The notes beneath the pieces were generated by a model. It saw only the letters and a program-made list of their open reading frames with translations, did no database searches and was not told where the DNA came from. 64,000 bases of DNA from Craspedostauros australis (taxonomy: Eukaryota; Bacillariophyta; Bacillariophyceae; Mastogloiales; Achnanthaceae): assembly GCA_026770025.1 (NCBI GenBank), contig JAMXDE010000008.1, positions 682,001 through 746,000 of the forward strand, written 5' to 3'. Position 1 is the stretch's first letter. Every line of letters begins with the position of its first letter. This document shows positions 1 to 12,366 of this stretch, piece after piece. Made by a program: the position numbers and the translations under genes.

Positions 1-1701
1 ACGTATCGTTGGGCAGCCACACGGCTTTGGCCACAAACTCTGTTCTTGTGCAACAAATCGCTGACGTTGTTTCCGTAAACCTCGACGTAGGACATTGTGA
101 GACAGGACTTGATGGGGTTGTTCAAGTTGGACTCGGACTTGCGGTACTCGATGGCCTCGAAGACCTCTTGGCATGTGCGAGGAATGATGCCCCACATGTA
201 GTCACATGTGCCGGTGTCGTCAGTGGGTGACGAAGGGTCGACGGAGAAGCTGCAGTCCTCATGTCCGAACATGGTGTACGTCTTGCCGGAACCGGTTTGA
301 CCGTACACAAGACAGGTGCTGTTGTACCCGCAGAGGAAGTCGCTCACGATTCCATGTGCGATGCGATCGTACGTCACCGATTGCGAGCAGGTGTCGCGCA
401 GAACGCCGTCGAAGGAAAGCTCGCGCAGTCCCTTGGTGCTGTCTGCAATCACGACGCGTCCGTTCTTATCGTCCACTTGAGTAATGCCGCTTGCCAGCGA
501 CGGGAGGTCCATCGGGGAGTCCTTGTTCTCCTTTTCGCCTTGCGCGTCTTGGCTGCTCTCGCCCGATGCTCCATCCTCATCCTCGTCATTGATCTTCTCC
601 TCGCCATCGTCACCATGGTCGACATCGTCTTGGTCATTGTTGTTGTTCATGGAGATGAAGAACATGGTGTCTGGAACTTGCGTGGTGGACTTGGAATTCG
701 TCTTCCGAAGGGCTCGCTCCTGCCAGCCGATGCCCCCGTGCTCGTGAAGCAGCTTCATGGCATCCTCGTTGGAATCGAGATTCTGGCTGAGGCGGATGAG
801 GGCGAGTCGCTGGTGGAGCGGCAGCGTCAACTTCTTTGGGCTTCCGTTGGGATTGGCACCTGGAGCCTTGTAGAGCTCGGCGGACTTGGGCTTCAGCCTT
901 GCACTGACGCGCACCTGGAATCTCTCCTTGGTAGGTGACGTGTCGATGGTGGTGCCATCTTCAGTCCTGGTTTGGTCCGCGGCGTCACTGCTGTTGACAG
1001 CATCGCTGGCCGCAACGACACCTGCGCGGTCCACCTTTGCCGGGATCCACAAATGGCGGCGTGAGGAGCGTTGCAGAAAGAGCTCGCGGTATGTGATGTC
1101 GTACAGCTTGTGATGCGGGGAGAAGTACACGCAGTACTCGGCATGCAGACGCTTCAACCTCCATTTGAAGGATGATTCGCTGTTCAGCAGGCCTGCGAAT
1201 GTCTTGCTGACAAACATGAATTCAAACCTTTCACTTTCGTCCAGGAAGGCGAGCACTTCGAAGAGCAGTGCCTGCGAGAGGAAGGTACGACGAGAGTGTT
1301 GAGCAGATGAATGAGCTTGAGTACGTTTTGGTACCACAGTGCGATCAGAACAACATCAGCGCATCATATAATAGCTCGTATTGCAGACGTGGATGTTGGG
1401 CCGCATCAGCAACATCAGCCAAGATCTTATCGACTGTGGATTGATGCCAGTGCGATGCTCACGCAATGCTCCACACCGCACGTTTCTGCAGATGCTCATC
1501 CCAACGTCTGGTCGACCCTTGCACCAATGCGCCTTGCACCAATGCGCCATTGAAGGCACCCATTTCCAATGCATGACACAGAACATGATTGATTCCAACA
1601 TTCGCAGAAGAGCATCAACAAGGCCCGAGCAATCAACATGCTCCGTGCATACTTACCTCCGTCTCGAGCACCGTGTTTGCCAAGACCATCCATGGCGCCA
1701 T
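1..1701 (-). CDS. F-box-kinesin fusion protein, N-terminal part (runs off left edge)
   Basis: Microtubule motor gene read right to left. The large exon (1271 to the left edge) is open throughout. It encodes an F-box-like segment (ALLFEVLAFLDESERFEFMF, residues about 16-60), a kinesin beta-1 strand (FQVRVSARLKP, about residue 127), an acidic Asn/Asp-rich insert, then the motor core with GYNSTCLVYGQTGSGKTYTM; the P-loop is at 279-302. Downstream SYVEVYGNNVSDLL is the usual kinesin SxxEIYNE region. A short first exon at 1701-1657 (MAPWMVLANTVLETE) joins in phase through GTAAGT (from 1656) and TCGCAG (1272-1277). The P-loop lies near residue 339, against about 90 in ordinary kinesins, because of the F-box extension and the insert. 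The motor identity is secure. The first exon and its start codon are inferred, and another exon upstream is possible. The C-terminal two thirds lie outside the window. Confidence 0.85.
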
Positions 1702-2213
1702 CGCGGTGGTGTCTGCATGAGAAAGAGACATCCTGTCCGGTTCTTGTTCCTTGAGGTTGATTTATGGATTGTTCTGTGGAAATGTGGTGCGATATCTCTG
1801 TGTCGTTGAGTTGTGTCACCAAGAGCGCGATCTGCAACTGCGGAGAAGAACAACCACAATCGCCACGACGACCGTGACAACAGGGTGAACAAATTCACAG
1901 CATCCTGCCTCGTTGGTTCCGTTTTCGACACGATGTTCCGCGAGGGTTGCGCACACATCTCCAACCAACACACTGCGACTGTCGTGCAAAGAGAAACCAT
2001 CAACGAAAACCACGACTGAGTTTTTGAATCATCGACCAGTTCGACTGAATTTCAAATCTTCTTGGGTTTGGCGGAATTCGGCATGACGGACAAACCCGGA
2101 CCTTGACGGGGACTGATGTTGGAGACTATCTACCTTCGCTTCCTCTAGCATGTACATCGATCCAATTATGACACTCTGCTCCATTCCAGGACCTCACTTC
2201 ATTCCAGAGCGCA
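1702..2213. other. Intergenic: upstream of kinesin, 3' side of glycosyltransferase
   Basis: About 500 nt with no open frame that resembles a protein. A TGCAG acceptor-like site just upstream of the proposed kinesin start could mean a further non-coding or coding 5' exon lies here. Confidence 0.4.
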
Positions 2214-3946
2214 TTACGATTCCCCCGTGCATCTTCCATCCAATATCTCGTGGTAACGAAAGAGCATGTCATACGAATCGATCCCAGGCGGAGGCAGGTA
2301 CTTCCGCCGCTTCATCGCTCGATCCAACTTCAAGTGCCCCGCCACCGTCTCCTTCGACACTTCATTGATGCCGTCCTTGTGCGTGCCAGGTCCCAAGAGC
2401 TTTTCGAGTGGCTTCACGTTGTACTGTTGACGGTAATGTTTGGACGAATGTTGGTGTTTGTATTCCATCATCAAATATAGAAAGGGGATGGAGAAAGACG
2501 TGAGGAACTCGAATGCATGTTGCGGAACAGATTGCGAAATTGTTCAATGCGGCAGAAGGAGAGCATACATACAGTAGCACTATACTCGCGTGGGAGCACA
2601 TCGAAACAGCATCGAACAGCGCAACACGCTACAACTCATCGCACAACAGACGCCGTTCCATTCCAACTCGGCACCGCACTTACGTGGAACATGTGCTGCG
2701 CGTCGTGCTCCATGTACCTCCACGCCCCTTCGCTGTCCCTCGAGTCGGCGATGCTCCACCCGAGTTTGCGACAGGCGTAGAACATGTACACATCTTCGCG
2801 TGATTCCTGCACGCTGTTGATGCCGTCTTCAGGGTCGTTGAAGAGCTGCTCATTGAGCCTCTTCACAGCTTCTCGGTTCAGCGTGTACCCTGGTCCGCCG
2901 TACGGGAAGAGGCCCCGGAACGCGCGCGGATGTCCCAGCAGCAGTGGTCGCGGCTGTTGTTGGGCGGTGGTGCTAATCTCGGGTATCCGCCTGAGCTGAG
3001 TCTTCATCAGCGCATCGATGTATCCCTCCTTCAGCAGTTTCCTCATCTCCTCACCCATCAGGTACGAACGGAAGTTGTCCATCATCAGGTACACATCGTC
3101 ACCGCAGATGTGAAAGTAGTCGTAGTCATCCAGATAATGCGAGTAGGCATACATCCACATGGATCGCACCTTGAGCCACATGTTGTTGTAGATCTCCGGT
3201 CCAGGATGCAAAATATTGACAGCGCCGATGGTATCGTCCGTGATGTTCGATGCCGCGATGAATCCATCGCATTCCTTGGCCCACGTGCTCACCACGGCTT
3301 CCATGTTCTTGCGTGCCTTCGGCAGATCGACAGTGTACACCATGCACAATATCTTGGGAACTTTCTCATCGCCACTCCTCTGCTTGATCTTCTCCCTCGA
3401 ATCCTTCAATCCCGATCTGATCTTCTCCAGGACGGTGCGTCCCTCGGGACCTTCGACAGCCGTGTCGTCGCAAGGGTAATCATCCTTCTTGTCCCAAACG
3501 AAGGTACTCAAGCGGGACGGCGATAGATCGGCGACGTAACCTCTCTTACCGTCGGCGTCCAATGCGTCCGCTTCATTCTCAGTCTCGTTCGACTTCGCCT
3601 TCGCAGTCGGCTGTGTTGCCACAGCTTCCTTTGGCTGCGTCGGACTGCTGACATCCTTTCTTACGTTCGTCTCAGCGTTGTCCGACCCATGAAACTTCTC
3701 TCGCAACGCAATGGAAGCCTTAACGTGATTCGCATCACTGCCGGCAAGCTTTGAGAAACCAGAAAGCACCGCGGCTTGGGTGAGCATCGTGATGCAGCTG
3801 ATGATCCCCGCCAGTATGGTCAACTTCTGTGTTGTGTTCTTGCGCTTCTCGCTGCGTCGAACGCGCGGAGCGAACTTGCCCTCCGCATCCAGGCGTTGGC
3901 CATGACCCATGATGCCTATTGTGCTTGCGTCAACGTCCCTTGCCAT
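2214..3946 (-). CDS. Core 1 beta-1,3-galactosyltransferase-like enzyme (GT31 family)
   Basis: Type II Golgi glycosyltransferase of the C1GALT1/Fringe-like GT31 family, expected to add a beta-1,3-linked hexose to O-glycans; substrate unknown. Exon 1 is 3946-2684 and exon 2 is 2423-2214, joined in phase through GTAAGT and a CAACAG acceptor, giving about 490 aa. Residues about 40-70 form a cytoplasmic basic stretch followed by one membrane anchor. A Ser/Thr/Lys-rich stem follows, then the catalytic domain with the DxD equivalent HICGDDVYLMMDN, the GGPGYTLNREAVKRL acceptor-site block, and EDVYMFYACRKLGW. Exon 2 supplies the conserved tail ending PPGIDSYDMLFRYHEIL, matching the C1GALT1 ending with its SFHYV-type motif. 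The ATG at 3946 is preferred because the reading frame upstream lacks another ATG. Confidence 0.85.
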
Positions 3947-4754
3947 TGTAGGTATCGTCAGCGGCGGCAATCAATGCAGCCTTGAGAGCGCTCGTAGGAT
4001 ACTGCGATGCGATGCTGCTCGGATCGTTGTTTTGCGTGCTTCTGTTCGTTTTCGATAATCTCTGTCTGTCTATGGTAGGAACATGCACAGTTCTGCGTTT
4101 CGACAAAGCAGGAAGAGACGCAGGTGCAGCCAATTGGCCGTTGTTGTGTTGAGTGGGGAGCGGTCAACGATTGGTATGCCGAGAAGAGAGCACACCGGCG
4201 TGTTCACAAGTGAAACAATGTTTGTGTCCATGTCCGCCTCGCACATTTTCGTCACATGTCCAACGGTTGTGTTGCCTTCCTCACGTCTCCAACTCCTCAG
4301 GGAGATGAGGCGAAATCGACACATTGCGGAATTATTACACGACCTTTCCGCACCTTGTGATGCCCAGCAATCATGGTGGTCGTACCTCTGCACAAGATCG
4401 CTCGTACGGCTCCACTGCTCTGCCTCTCTCCAGCAACATGGTCGCCTAACATTTAGTGTTTCTATTTGCGATTCCTTCCTGTGCAATTACTTCATGCTCT
4501 CTCTCTCTCTCCAGACAGAACGTATCATGGTTGAGTCAAATTGCCCATCACTAAATCAGTGCTACTCTACGCTACTCCACACGGCTCTGCCGCATGACGA
4601 CACTGGTCGTTTCATCAGGCAGCAATGGCCAAAATACCCAGCGAGCAAGTTGCGTGCATTTGTGCAACATGATCCAATGAAATGCAATGCAACGCATTGA
4701 ATCACATCGCACCACCCCAGGAGCCCTGTTCCTCTCCTCTGTTCTTCGCTATGC
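3947..4754. other. Intergenic between two minus-strand genes
   Basis: About 800 nt holding the 5' flank of the glycosyltransferase and the 3' flank of the exportin gene. It contains a short (CT)n run near 4500. I see no supportable gene, although short open frames occur on both strands. Confidence 0.5.
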
Positions 4755-7700
4755 CTATATGGTCAGGAATTGCCGTGCCGTCACACGGAATGCCGTCAGC
4801 TTCTGCGTGAACCGGTCTCGGTTGGCGCTGTCCAAACTGCGGTTCACATCGGCAAGCAGCTTGTTCAGTGTCTCGTTCAACTTGGCTTGGTTCTCTGGTG
4901 TCTGGGTGCCGATCAGGTAGTTCTTGTACGCCTCGAAGCTGGATTCACTGGCCAACATGAGACTCAGCATCGGGCGCATGACTGCCCAATGGTTTTGCGG
5001 TGGCCCGAAGAGCAGCAGGTTGAACAGAGTTCCAGTGAGGCTCGAGAACAGATTGGGCTGTGCCGCAATGTGCTGTGTTGCGAGAAAAGGTTTTGGAGAC
5101 ACGTGGAGAATTCGAAGGAAAGGTAAAAGGAAACAAATGATGTGAAGTTGTGAGAGCCAGTTGTCGTTGTCGTTGCGCATCGACATGTTCCAATGTTCTC
5201 AAATGCTCGTACAAAGCCAAAAACACCAACACCAGTATTGCAGTGATAACGTACCTGATTCAAGTTTCGCATCTCGATCTTGTCCTTGCCCTTGTTGTTG
5301 AAGTAGAATGTGGTCATATGATCAATCGAGTTGGCGCAGAAGGAGCTGATGGCGGCTTCGCTGGATTGCAACCCGTCGTGGACCGTGTTCATGATCTGCA
5401 TGAAGACGTTGGAGTCCAATGCGAAGATTGTCTTCTTGTGACCGCGGAACAGGATCTCGACGAAGGAGTAGTAGGCCTTGCTCAGTTTGGGATACGCGTT
5501 GATGTCTTCCATGGGCACCGACAGCGCCAGCTGCAATGCCACGTCCAACGCGTTCTCCAATGCAGGGTCTTTGTACAATTCGAACACACCGAAGCAGACG
5601 TAGTTGCCACCCAGCGCCGAGTTGAGCACCTCGAGCGACAGCGCCAATCCCTTGTACCGTTTCTTGTAAATGGATGGATCTCCGCTGGGAGGCGACGGCG
5701 TGGCGAGCAAACGTCTGCCAAACGCGCAAACGACATCGCTGGTGGTGCGGAACAGCAGGATCCCATTGGGACTGCTCTGATCGAAGTTGACGCGGTTGGC
5801 CTTGTTGTGGCAGAACTCGTGCAGGAACCGCAGGAGGCTGATGATGACATCGGTCTGATCGTACCAAACGTCCGCGACCTTCGACAGCAACGGCAAATGC
5901 TGCGGGTACATGATCTCAAATAGCTGGCTGTACGTTCTGCGGTTGTGCAGGCTGGCTGTGATGCCTCGCAAGTCGCGGAAGACTCCAATCAGAGGAGAAC
6001 GGCAGGTCTCATCCCTCAACGCGGCTGGAGCGAGCGCCCCGAGCTGTCCCACCACGGTGACGATCGGTTCCAAGAACTGCGCGAATGTCAACCCCAGCTT
6101 GTCCTCACCCTGCGGGGACAGCAGCAAACGCGTCAACGTGGCGTGGAAGGTGGTGCGGTGACGGCAGTTGGATGGGATTTTGAGGAACGGGAAGTGATCG
6201 TCGGTGTGGTGCCGTGCCAGGAAGCGCACCGTTTCGAGCGTGAGGAGCAGCTTGGAGCTGCTGTAGCCGCTGGCCATGTCGTGGAGCAGATCCAGCGTTT
6301 TGCCGATGATGTCATTGTCCTCCGGCCAGTATTTCAGGTTGTTCCCCATCTTGGTGACGATAATGTTGGCCACCACAGTGTGATCACCCAGACCCAAATG
6401 CTCAAACATGCGCCTGTAAATCTTTTGCTTGGCGGACGGTGCCGAATCTAGCTTGGCGACGAGCATGCCGACGGAGACGGACAGGCCGTCATCGTTGCTG
6501 GAGCTGGAGGCCGACATCTGATCCCACATGAACATGTAAACGCGACGGAAATTCTGAAAGTAGAAGAGCAAGGCCTGCTCCAGCTTGGCATCGCATCGTC
6601 CCACCCCGTTCGATGAGGTGAGTCGGTAGTCGATACCTTGTGCGAGTTGCAGTGCCCGACGCGACAAGCTGGCGTCGATCGTCTCCTCGCCTTCCCCCAT
6701 GTGCGCCGACGACCAGGAATGCCCACCGACGATCGCGCCGACCATGTAGGTGAGCCACGTCATCTGCCCCTCGATGATTGCCATGCGCTGCTGCACGTCC
6801 GGCGGTGCGCTGGATGTTGGGTTGTTACCCAGCGACGATATCAGGTCGCGGTACTGCGCCAGCAGGGGATCGAATTTGTTGAGAATGCGCTGCGCGATGG
6901 GACCGTACTGGAATCGACAAATGACCGGCAACCGGTCCAGCTGCTCCCTCAGCGAGCCGTCGTCCTCCAGCGGGTCGTCCAACGCCCCGTCGCTGCGCAG
7001 GACCGTCTCTACGCTGGACAGCATGCTTTCTATGTAGGTCTCCGTGACAAGCAGAACCTGCGTCTCGAGATGCTGCACATGTCCCGTGGCGCCGGTTTCC
7101 GGTCGGACGTAGGGAACTGCGGCGACCAAGCGACCCCAGAGACTTAATAGGTAGTGGATGGAGTTGGTGGAGTACTGCCAGTTCCGAATCGATTGCACGG
7201 TGAAGTTGGCGGCCAGCTCTAGCCATTCCAGGTAGCCCTCCGTTTTGACAAGCTCCGATAGCTGGTAGTTCGCCTTCAACCGACCCAGCAGCCGGCAGAA
7301 TTGATGGTAGTTGTCCTGGTGCTGCAGTCCGGTTTGCTTGGACAGCATCTCTCGGATGCCGGTGATGAGACGGCCCAGGAAGGCAGCGCGGTCCTTGTCG
7401 GCTGGGAAGAGGGACCGCCGGATGGAGGCCATGAGGATGATGGCCTCCATGGCCTTCGATGATCGCGGTGGGTCCGTGGTGGCATAGAAATCGAAGAGCA
7501 AGTCTGTGGTCGCCGAATCCTGCAGCAGCGGTCTCCAGGAGGTTGGTGCCTGGATGGTCCCCACATCCTCCGTGGATTCGTCTGGATTGGTGCCGATGAA
7601 GTCGAAGTTCAAGCAACGGACCGCAAGCGAGAGGGCTTGCTCCCCCATGATGACCTCCTGTCGTTGGTCGGCGGCTGCGGAACGGTGAGCATTGAGTATT

Positions 7701-8476
7701 GAGCAGCAGCATTGGGTGCATGCGTGTGTGTGATTGTGCACGCGCGAATGGATGAAGAAGAAATGTGTGAGTGTGAGAGAGTGAAGGATGCAAATGCATC
7801 AGTAGGAAGTGGATGATCGCACACATAGTGGCACCGATGAATTGATCGACTTACTGATGGATCGTGTTTGCAGCTGCTTGAGGGTGGTGAGGCCCAATCG
7901 GAATACCTTGAGCAAGCAGACATCGCGGAAGCTGACGGATGTTTTGCGGTGCTGCGTGAGCGTTCGGCCAGAAGTGGGTATGTTCAATTCGTCGACGAGC
8001 TGGTTGAGGATCTTGAGTCCCAGGATGCAGTGATCGACTGTGGCCTGCAGGAATTTGGTGACATCGTCGGCCAGCTCTCGATGGACCTTGTCATCGAACC
8101 AACCCAGCTTGGTGATGCGGCACACGAGCTTGATGAGCGCGGTGGTGACGAAGTCGGAGAGCTGCGGGCCGTTGTTGGCGAGGTATCCCAGGACGTAGTT
8201 GCGGATATCGATGCGCTGCGGGACAGTGAAGGAGTTCCAATGCCCCGTGATGAGTTCGATGAGCGAGTTGGTGGCGACCAGTCGAGCATACTGCGATTTG
8301 GAGTTGTCCAGGATGTATTGGCACTGCGGGATGAAGTCTGCGCTGGACTGCAGGCTGAGCAATCTGGATTGGGCCTCCTGTCTGGTGATGGCCTCGCCGT
8401 TCTCGCCCTTGGCGGGTATGCCCGTGTACAGGCATTCGCAAAGTGCCTCAACGAGGGCGAGTTGGGATGTGTCCAT
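4755..8476 (-). CDS. XPO7: Exportin-7 (RanBP16-type importin-beta family receptor)
   Basis: Nuclear transport receptor that works with Ran-GTP at the nuclear pore. Three exons join in phase: 8476-7855, 7674-5255 and 5072-4755, giving 1,119 aa (human XPO7 is about 1,087). Introns are 180 and 182 nt with GTAAGT and GTACGT donors and GCAG and ACAG acceptors. Recognisable blocks include QRIDIRNYVLGYLA and ITKLGWFDDK near the N-terminus, RCLNFDFIGTNPDEST then PTSWRPLL, SIHYLLSLWGRL, and NRDRFTQKLTAFR at the C-terminus, all in the order seen in XPO7. The first methionine with a matching N-terminus is at 8476; an in-frame upstream extension to 8575 looks non-conserved. The gene sits between the glycosyltransferase and SDHC on the same strand. 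Confidence 0.93.
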
Positions 8477-10096
8477 GTTTATGTTGCTTCTGCAGTTGCG
8501 TTGTGGACAGGTGCCTTTTTGTATGTTGTATGTTGTGTGAGGGTCGGAGCCGTTGAAGTGTCTCAATAATACCAACCGTCAAGCAGTGGGTGTGCTCTGT
8601 TTGGTGGATGTTGCTTCTGCTTCCGTCAGCGAGTTGAAACCCGCTCTGACTAATCCGTGTTGGCTCGTTGTTTTGCTGGTGCTGATTGATGGCACTTTGA
8701 TGAGCAACCGCACAAGAGTGTTCGCAGGGTATGATAGAGCAGTAAGACGCCGGATGCTTACTTCCTGTCTATCCAATGATGTTGTGATCTCTGAGTGAGT
8801 TGCACCGATCTGCGTGGGGCTGGTTCGAATTGGAATTGGAGCCAAGATCGATTGTGGCGCCAACAACTGTTTGTGCTCGCGTTTCCGCCTCAAAGATCGC
8901 GAAGGATGTCAAATGGATGGCCGAGCAGTGTGGAACACCAGCGGAGTGTTGTTGTTGTATGGTACGAATGTACCGATAGAGTCGTATCCTCTGCAATCAC
9001 TTCCGCAGCAAGAACCTATCGGTGTCTGATTGCGGCTGTTGCTGTCGTGATGCCCGTGATGTCACGCCAAGTGGATTGGCAAGTTTCTTCACCAATGAAC
9101 CGTCCGACGGATCAACAAGAAGCAAGCAAGAAGATCAGCCGCACAATGATACAGACAAGACGGGCAGCAATGTGTGGCTGTGTTTGTGCGTGTGTGGTTG
9201 GCAAACAATCAAGACGCGAGGATGCGTCGGAATGTGGGCAAGATTTATAGCGGATCCTTTGGATTGTGCTTGTTCCTCCAGCTGATGCTGTCGGTGATGT
9301 TGTCGCTGCTGCGTTGCCCAAGAGGAGGCAAGAAGTGTGATTGCTGCGTTTTGATGGTGTGCTCCACCTCGCCTGCGTCGGCAAGAACTCTCTGTGTGTG
9401 TTTGGGTGTGTCTGCGCGTTGTCTGTGTGTCGCTGCGTTTCCCTCCTTCTCGTTTGGCTGTCGTCGTTTGATTTTGGCTGCGGCGGCTGGTGGACAGAGA
9501 GATCCATGTCACACCAACAACGACGATGGTGGCCGTTGGTGGTCCGCGAACAGTGTTGTTGTTGACGAGTTGTCGCCGTCCGCTGTTTGGTTGGTGTTTG
9601 TCGATCTCTTTTCATTTCTCTGCTGTTCGTCCACAGAGCAACACAAATCAACGCGAGAACAACGCGTTTCGACTCTGCTCCCGGAATCTTGTGACGACTC
9701 ACTCCCACCAATCACAGGACACCAGGCTTTTTCAAAACAACACACTTCACCGCACACAGACTAAACATGATAACGCCTGGATAACGTTCGGATAAATCTG
9801 AACGCGAAAATCAAGCATACAAGTCTACGACACGAAGCGAGTTATATTTGAACTTCTGTCGATTTCCATCGTGCAAGCGCCACGGACTTCAATGGATGGC
9901 GATGTCACTTCGACGCGACACTTCTGCGCTTCTACATGACATGATGATAGAGTGGAGTATAGTAGTAACATGCTGGAACTAACAGCGGGACCAATCGCAG
10001 TCTGCTGTGTTTGTCATGCCAGCTGTACGCTTAGATGCAATGCAATCAAGGAAAGTTGCTCCACAAATATAATATTCCTATGCGTGCAGAGTACGA
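8477..10096. other. Long intergenic stretch without a supportable gene
   Basis: About 1.6 kb between the exportin start and the SDHC stop. It is rich in GT and TTG runs, which keep several frames open (for example 9112-9711 minus and 9174-9764 plus). The predicted peptides are Cys/Ser/Arg-rich without family features, so they are best read as shadow frames in promoter and 3' flanking DNA. Confidence 0.5.
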
Positions 10097-10952
10097 CTAC
10101 ATGACCATCAGGCCGAGACTGACAACGCCGGATGCACCGAGGAGGACGTACGAGGATTGCTCCACCTGCTCAGTGGTCAGCTTGTCCGGCATGTTGTCCC
10201 ACATCATGTGCCGAATTCCACCGCCGTAGTGGTACACCATCGGGAAAGCGACCGCGAGCTTGGCCGGTGCGGCAAGCAACAATGACGAAGAGCCGATGGC
10301 CTCCATCAGGTGCAGGGATGATCCGGATCCACCCACCAGTTCGATGGCACCGAGACCGAGGCAGCCGAAGGAGAGCGTGACGCCGGTGACGCGGTTCAAG
10401 ATACTGGTGATGGCCGAAATCGGGAACGTGTAGATGGCCACGTGCGGGCTCACAGGTCGTCCAGTCTTCTTCATGCGTTCGTTGTAGTTCTGTTGTGCAC
10501 ATGGCAATGCCGCAATGGATGGGAGAAGAACATCGCCGTGAGCAGGGACGAGGAATCAATTGGACCACAGTGCAACGCAATGCAAATGGAACGTCTTGTC
10601 GTGTGAGTGGTTTCGAAATGCAATGGGTTGCATGTATGGACGATTGATGGCCACATCAAGGTAATCACCTCTTCTGCGACAATGCCTGCAGCGACATCAA
10701 GCGCAAGGCCAACCGATTGTGCAATACAACCACCACGCTCTGCCGGCGTTGTCTCCAGAGAGAATAGCGCCAGGGACGCACCATCTTCTTGTACTCTTCT
10801 CCGCTCTGCTTGGAAAGGATGGTCATGGAACGCAGGGATTGCTTCTGGAACTGGTGTTCGACGTTGGTGGAGACCCCCGTGAGTGCCGACATTGGTCCGC
10901 CAGCCTTCAACGCATGGCGCGCGATGGAGAGCGATCTGCTGGAGAGGCTCAT
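10097..10952 (-). CDS. SDHC: Succinate dehydrogenase cytochrome b560 subunit
   Basis: Membrane anchor of respiratory complex II in the mitochondrial inner membrane; binds heme b and ubiquinone. Exon 1 is 10952-10782 and exon 2 is 10489-10097, joined in phase through a GTGCGT donor and an ACAACAG acceptor (292-nt intron), giving 187 aa. Exon 1 encodes a Ser/Arg-rich mitochondrial presequence. Exon 2 begins with the family signature RPVSPHVAIYTFPISAITS, then SILNRVTGV with the quinone-site Ser and Arg. Three membrane helices follow, and the heme-region motif VYHYGGGIRHMMWD. The ATG at 10952 is the first ATG in frame. It is divergently transcribed from the SET fusion gene across an interval with a huge CACAA repeat. 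Confidence 0.92.
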
Positions 10953-11510
10953 GATCAATTCCGTTCTGGTTGCGGCTGTCGCTTTCCGTTTTGCGATGAG
11001 ATGCTTGTTCTTTCCTTCTTGGTGTCAACGATGGAGCGGCGGAGCGATGGAACAATTGGGTGTGATGCTTGCACAATGACGGTGGGATGGATGCGAGAGT
11101 GATGACTCTCTCTCACTCTTGTTGTGTTGCTTGTTGGCGATGTTCAGGAAGAGGAGGATGTTCGTGTTTGTTGCGCTCGGTGCTTCGGATCCTCCTACTG
11201 TGAGCAGCCTCTCTTCCTTTGGTGCCAGATGGCCGACAGTGGTGATCTGCGCGCCCTTCCCTTCTCTTCGCTTTCGCCTCTTCCCCTTTCCTTCTCCATG
11301 TTCTTTTCTGTTGGACGCAGACTTAGTCGAGTTATTCAAATTGAAGAAATTCTCTTCGCTGTTGGGATTGGACACATCAAACACGATCCAAAATTAACGT
11401 GAACGTGCATAAGTAATGAAAATAACATATTACCGCAGCTTTCATATCTTCTCAACGGATACTTTGCAGTGCGAAGCGGGAAAACTTGGGAAACCATTCT
11501 TCAAGTGCCA
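10953..11510. other. Divergent promoter region, SDHC side
   Basis: About 560 nt between the SDHC start and the CACAA array. It is pyrimidine-rich (TCTCTCTC near 11106, CTTTCGCCTC near 11270). No coding frame is convincing. By position it should contain the SDHC promoter. Confidence 0.45.
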
Positions 11511-12232
11511 CACAACACAACACAACACAACACAACACAACACAACACAACACAACACAACACAACACAACACAACACAACACAACACAACACAACACAA
11601 CACAACACAACACAACACAACACAACACAACACAACACAACACAACACAACACAACACAACACAACACAACACAACACAACACAACACAACACAACACAA
11701 CACAACACAACACAACACAACACAACACAACACAACACAACACAACACAACACAACACAACACAACACAACACAACACAACACAACACAACACAACACAA
11801 CACAACACAACACAACACAACACAACACAACACAACACAACACAACACAACACAACACAACACAACACAACACAACACAACACAACACAACACAACACAA
11901 CACAACACAACACAACACAACACAACACAACACAACACAACACAACACAACACAACACAACACAACACAACACAACACAACACAACACAACACAACACAA
12001 CACAACACAACACAACACAACACAACACAACACAACACAACACAACACAACACAACACAACACAACACAACACAACACAACACAACACAACACAACACAA
12101 CACAACACAACACAACACAACACAACACAACACAACACAACACAACACAACACAACACAACACAACACAACACAACACAACACAACACAACACAACACAA
12201 CACAACACAACACAACACAACACAACACAACA
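11511..12232. repeat. Perfect pentanucleotide array (CACAA)n, about 144 copies
   Basis: 722 nt of uninterrupted CACAA units, with no substitution or indel visible in the given sequence. A 5-nt unit of this composition contains no stop codon in any of the six frames, so it creates long artificial reading frames (HNTTQ repeats forward, CVVLC-type reverse). The array lies between the divergent starts of SDHC (10952) and the SET fusion gene (12367), only 135 nt upstream of the latter. Confidence 0.99.
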
Positions 12233-12366
12233 TCGCACCATCTGCACAAAACAGCATTTACCAAATCAGCCAACCCATTCGATTCATTGAGACTCGCACT
12301 CGCACAATACCTTGCGTCCAACAGCGCACTGCGCCACCATTGTGCTGCATCAGGGCGTTCGTTACA

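Noticed and set aside
6825-7826. 333-codon minus-strand frame overlapping exportin-7
   Set aside because: A shifted frame of exportin-7; His/Arg/Pro-rich and without domain features.
9112-9764. Roughly 200-codon frames on both strands in the 8.5-10.1 kb gap
   Set aside because: Both strands are open because of GT/TTG runs, and neither peptide resembles a protein family.
11511-12232. CRISPR-like or satellite-array interpretation of the CACAA repeat
   Set aside because: There are no spacers and the unit is 5 bp, so this is a microsatellite.
11416-12366. N-terminal poly-HNTTQ extension of the SET protein read through the CACAA array
   Set aside because: The repeat has no stop in any frame, so the open frame is automatic. 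The signal-peptide-like start at 12367 lies after it and fits the family.
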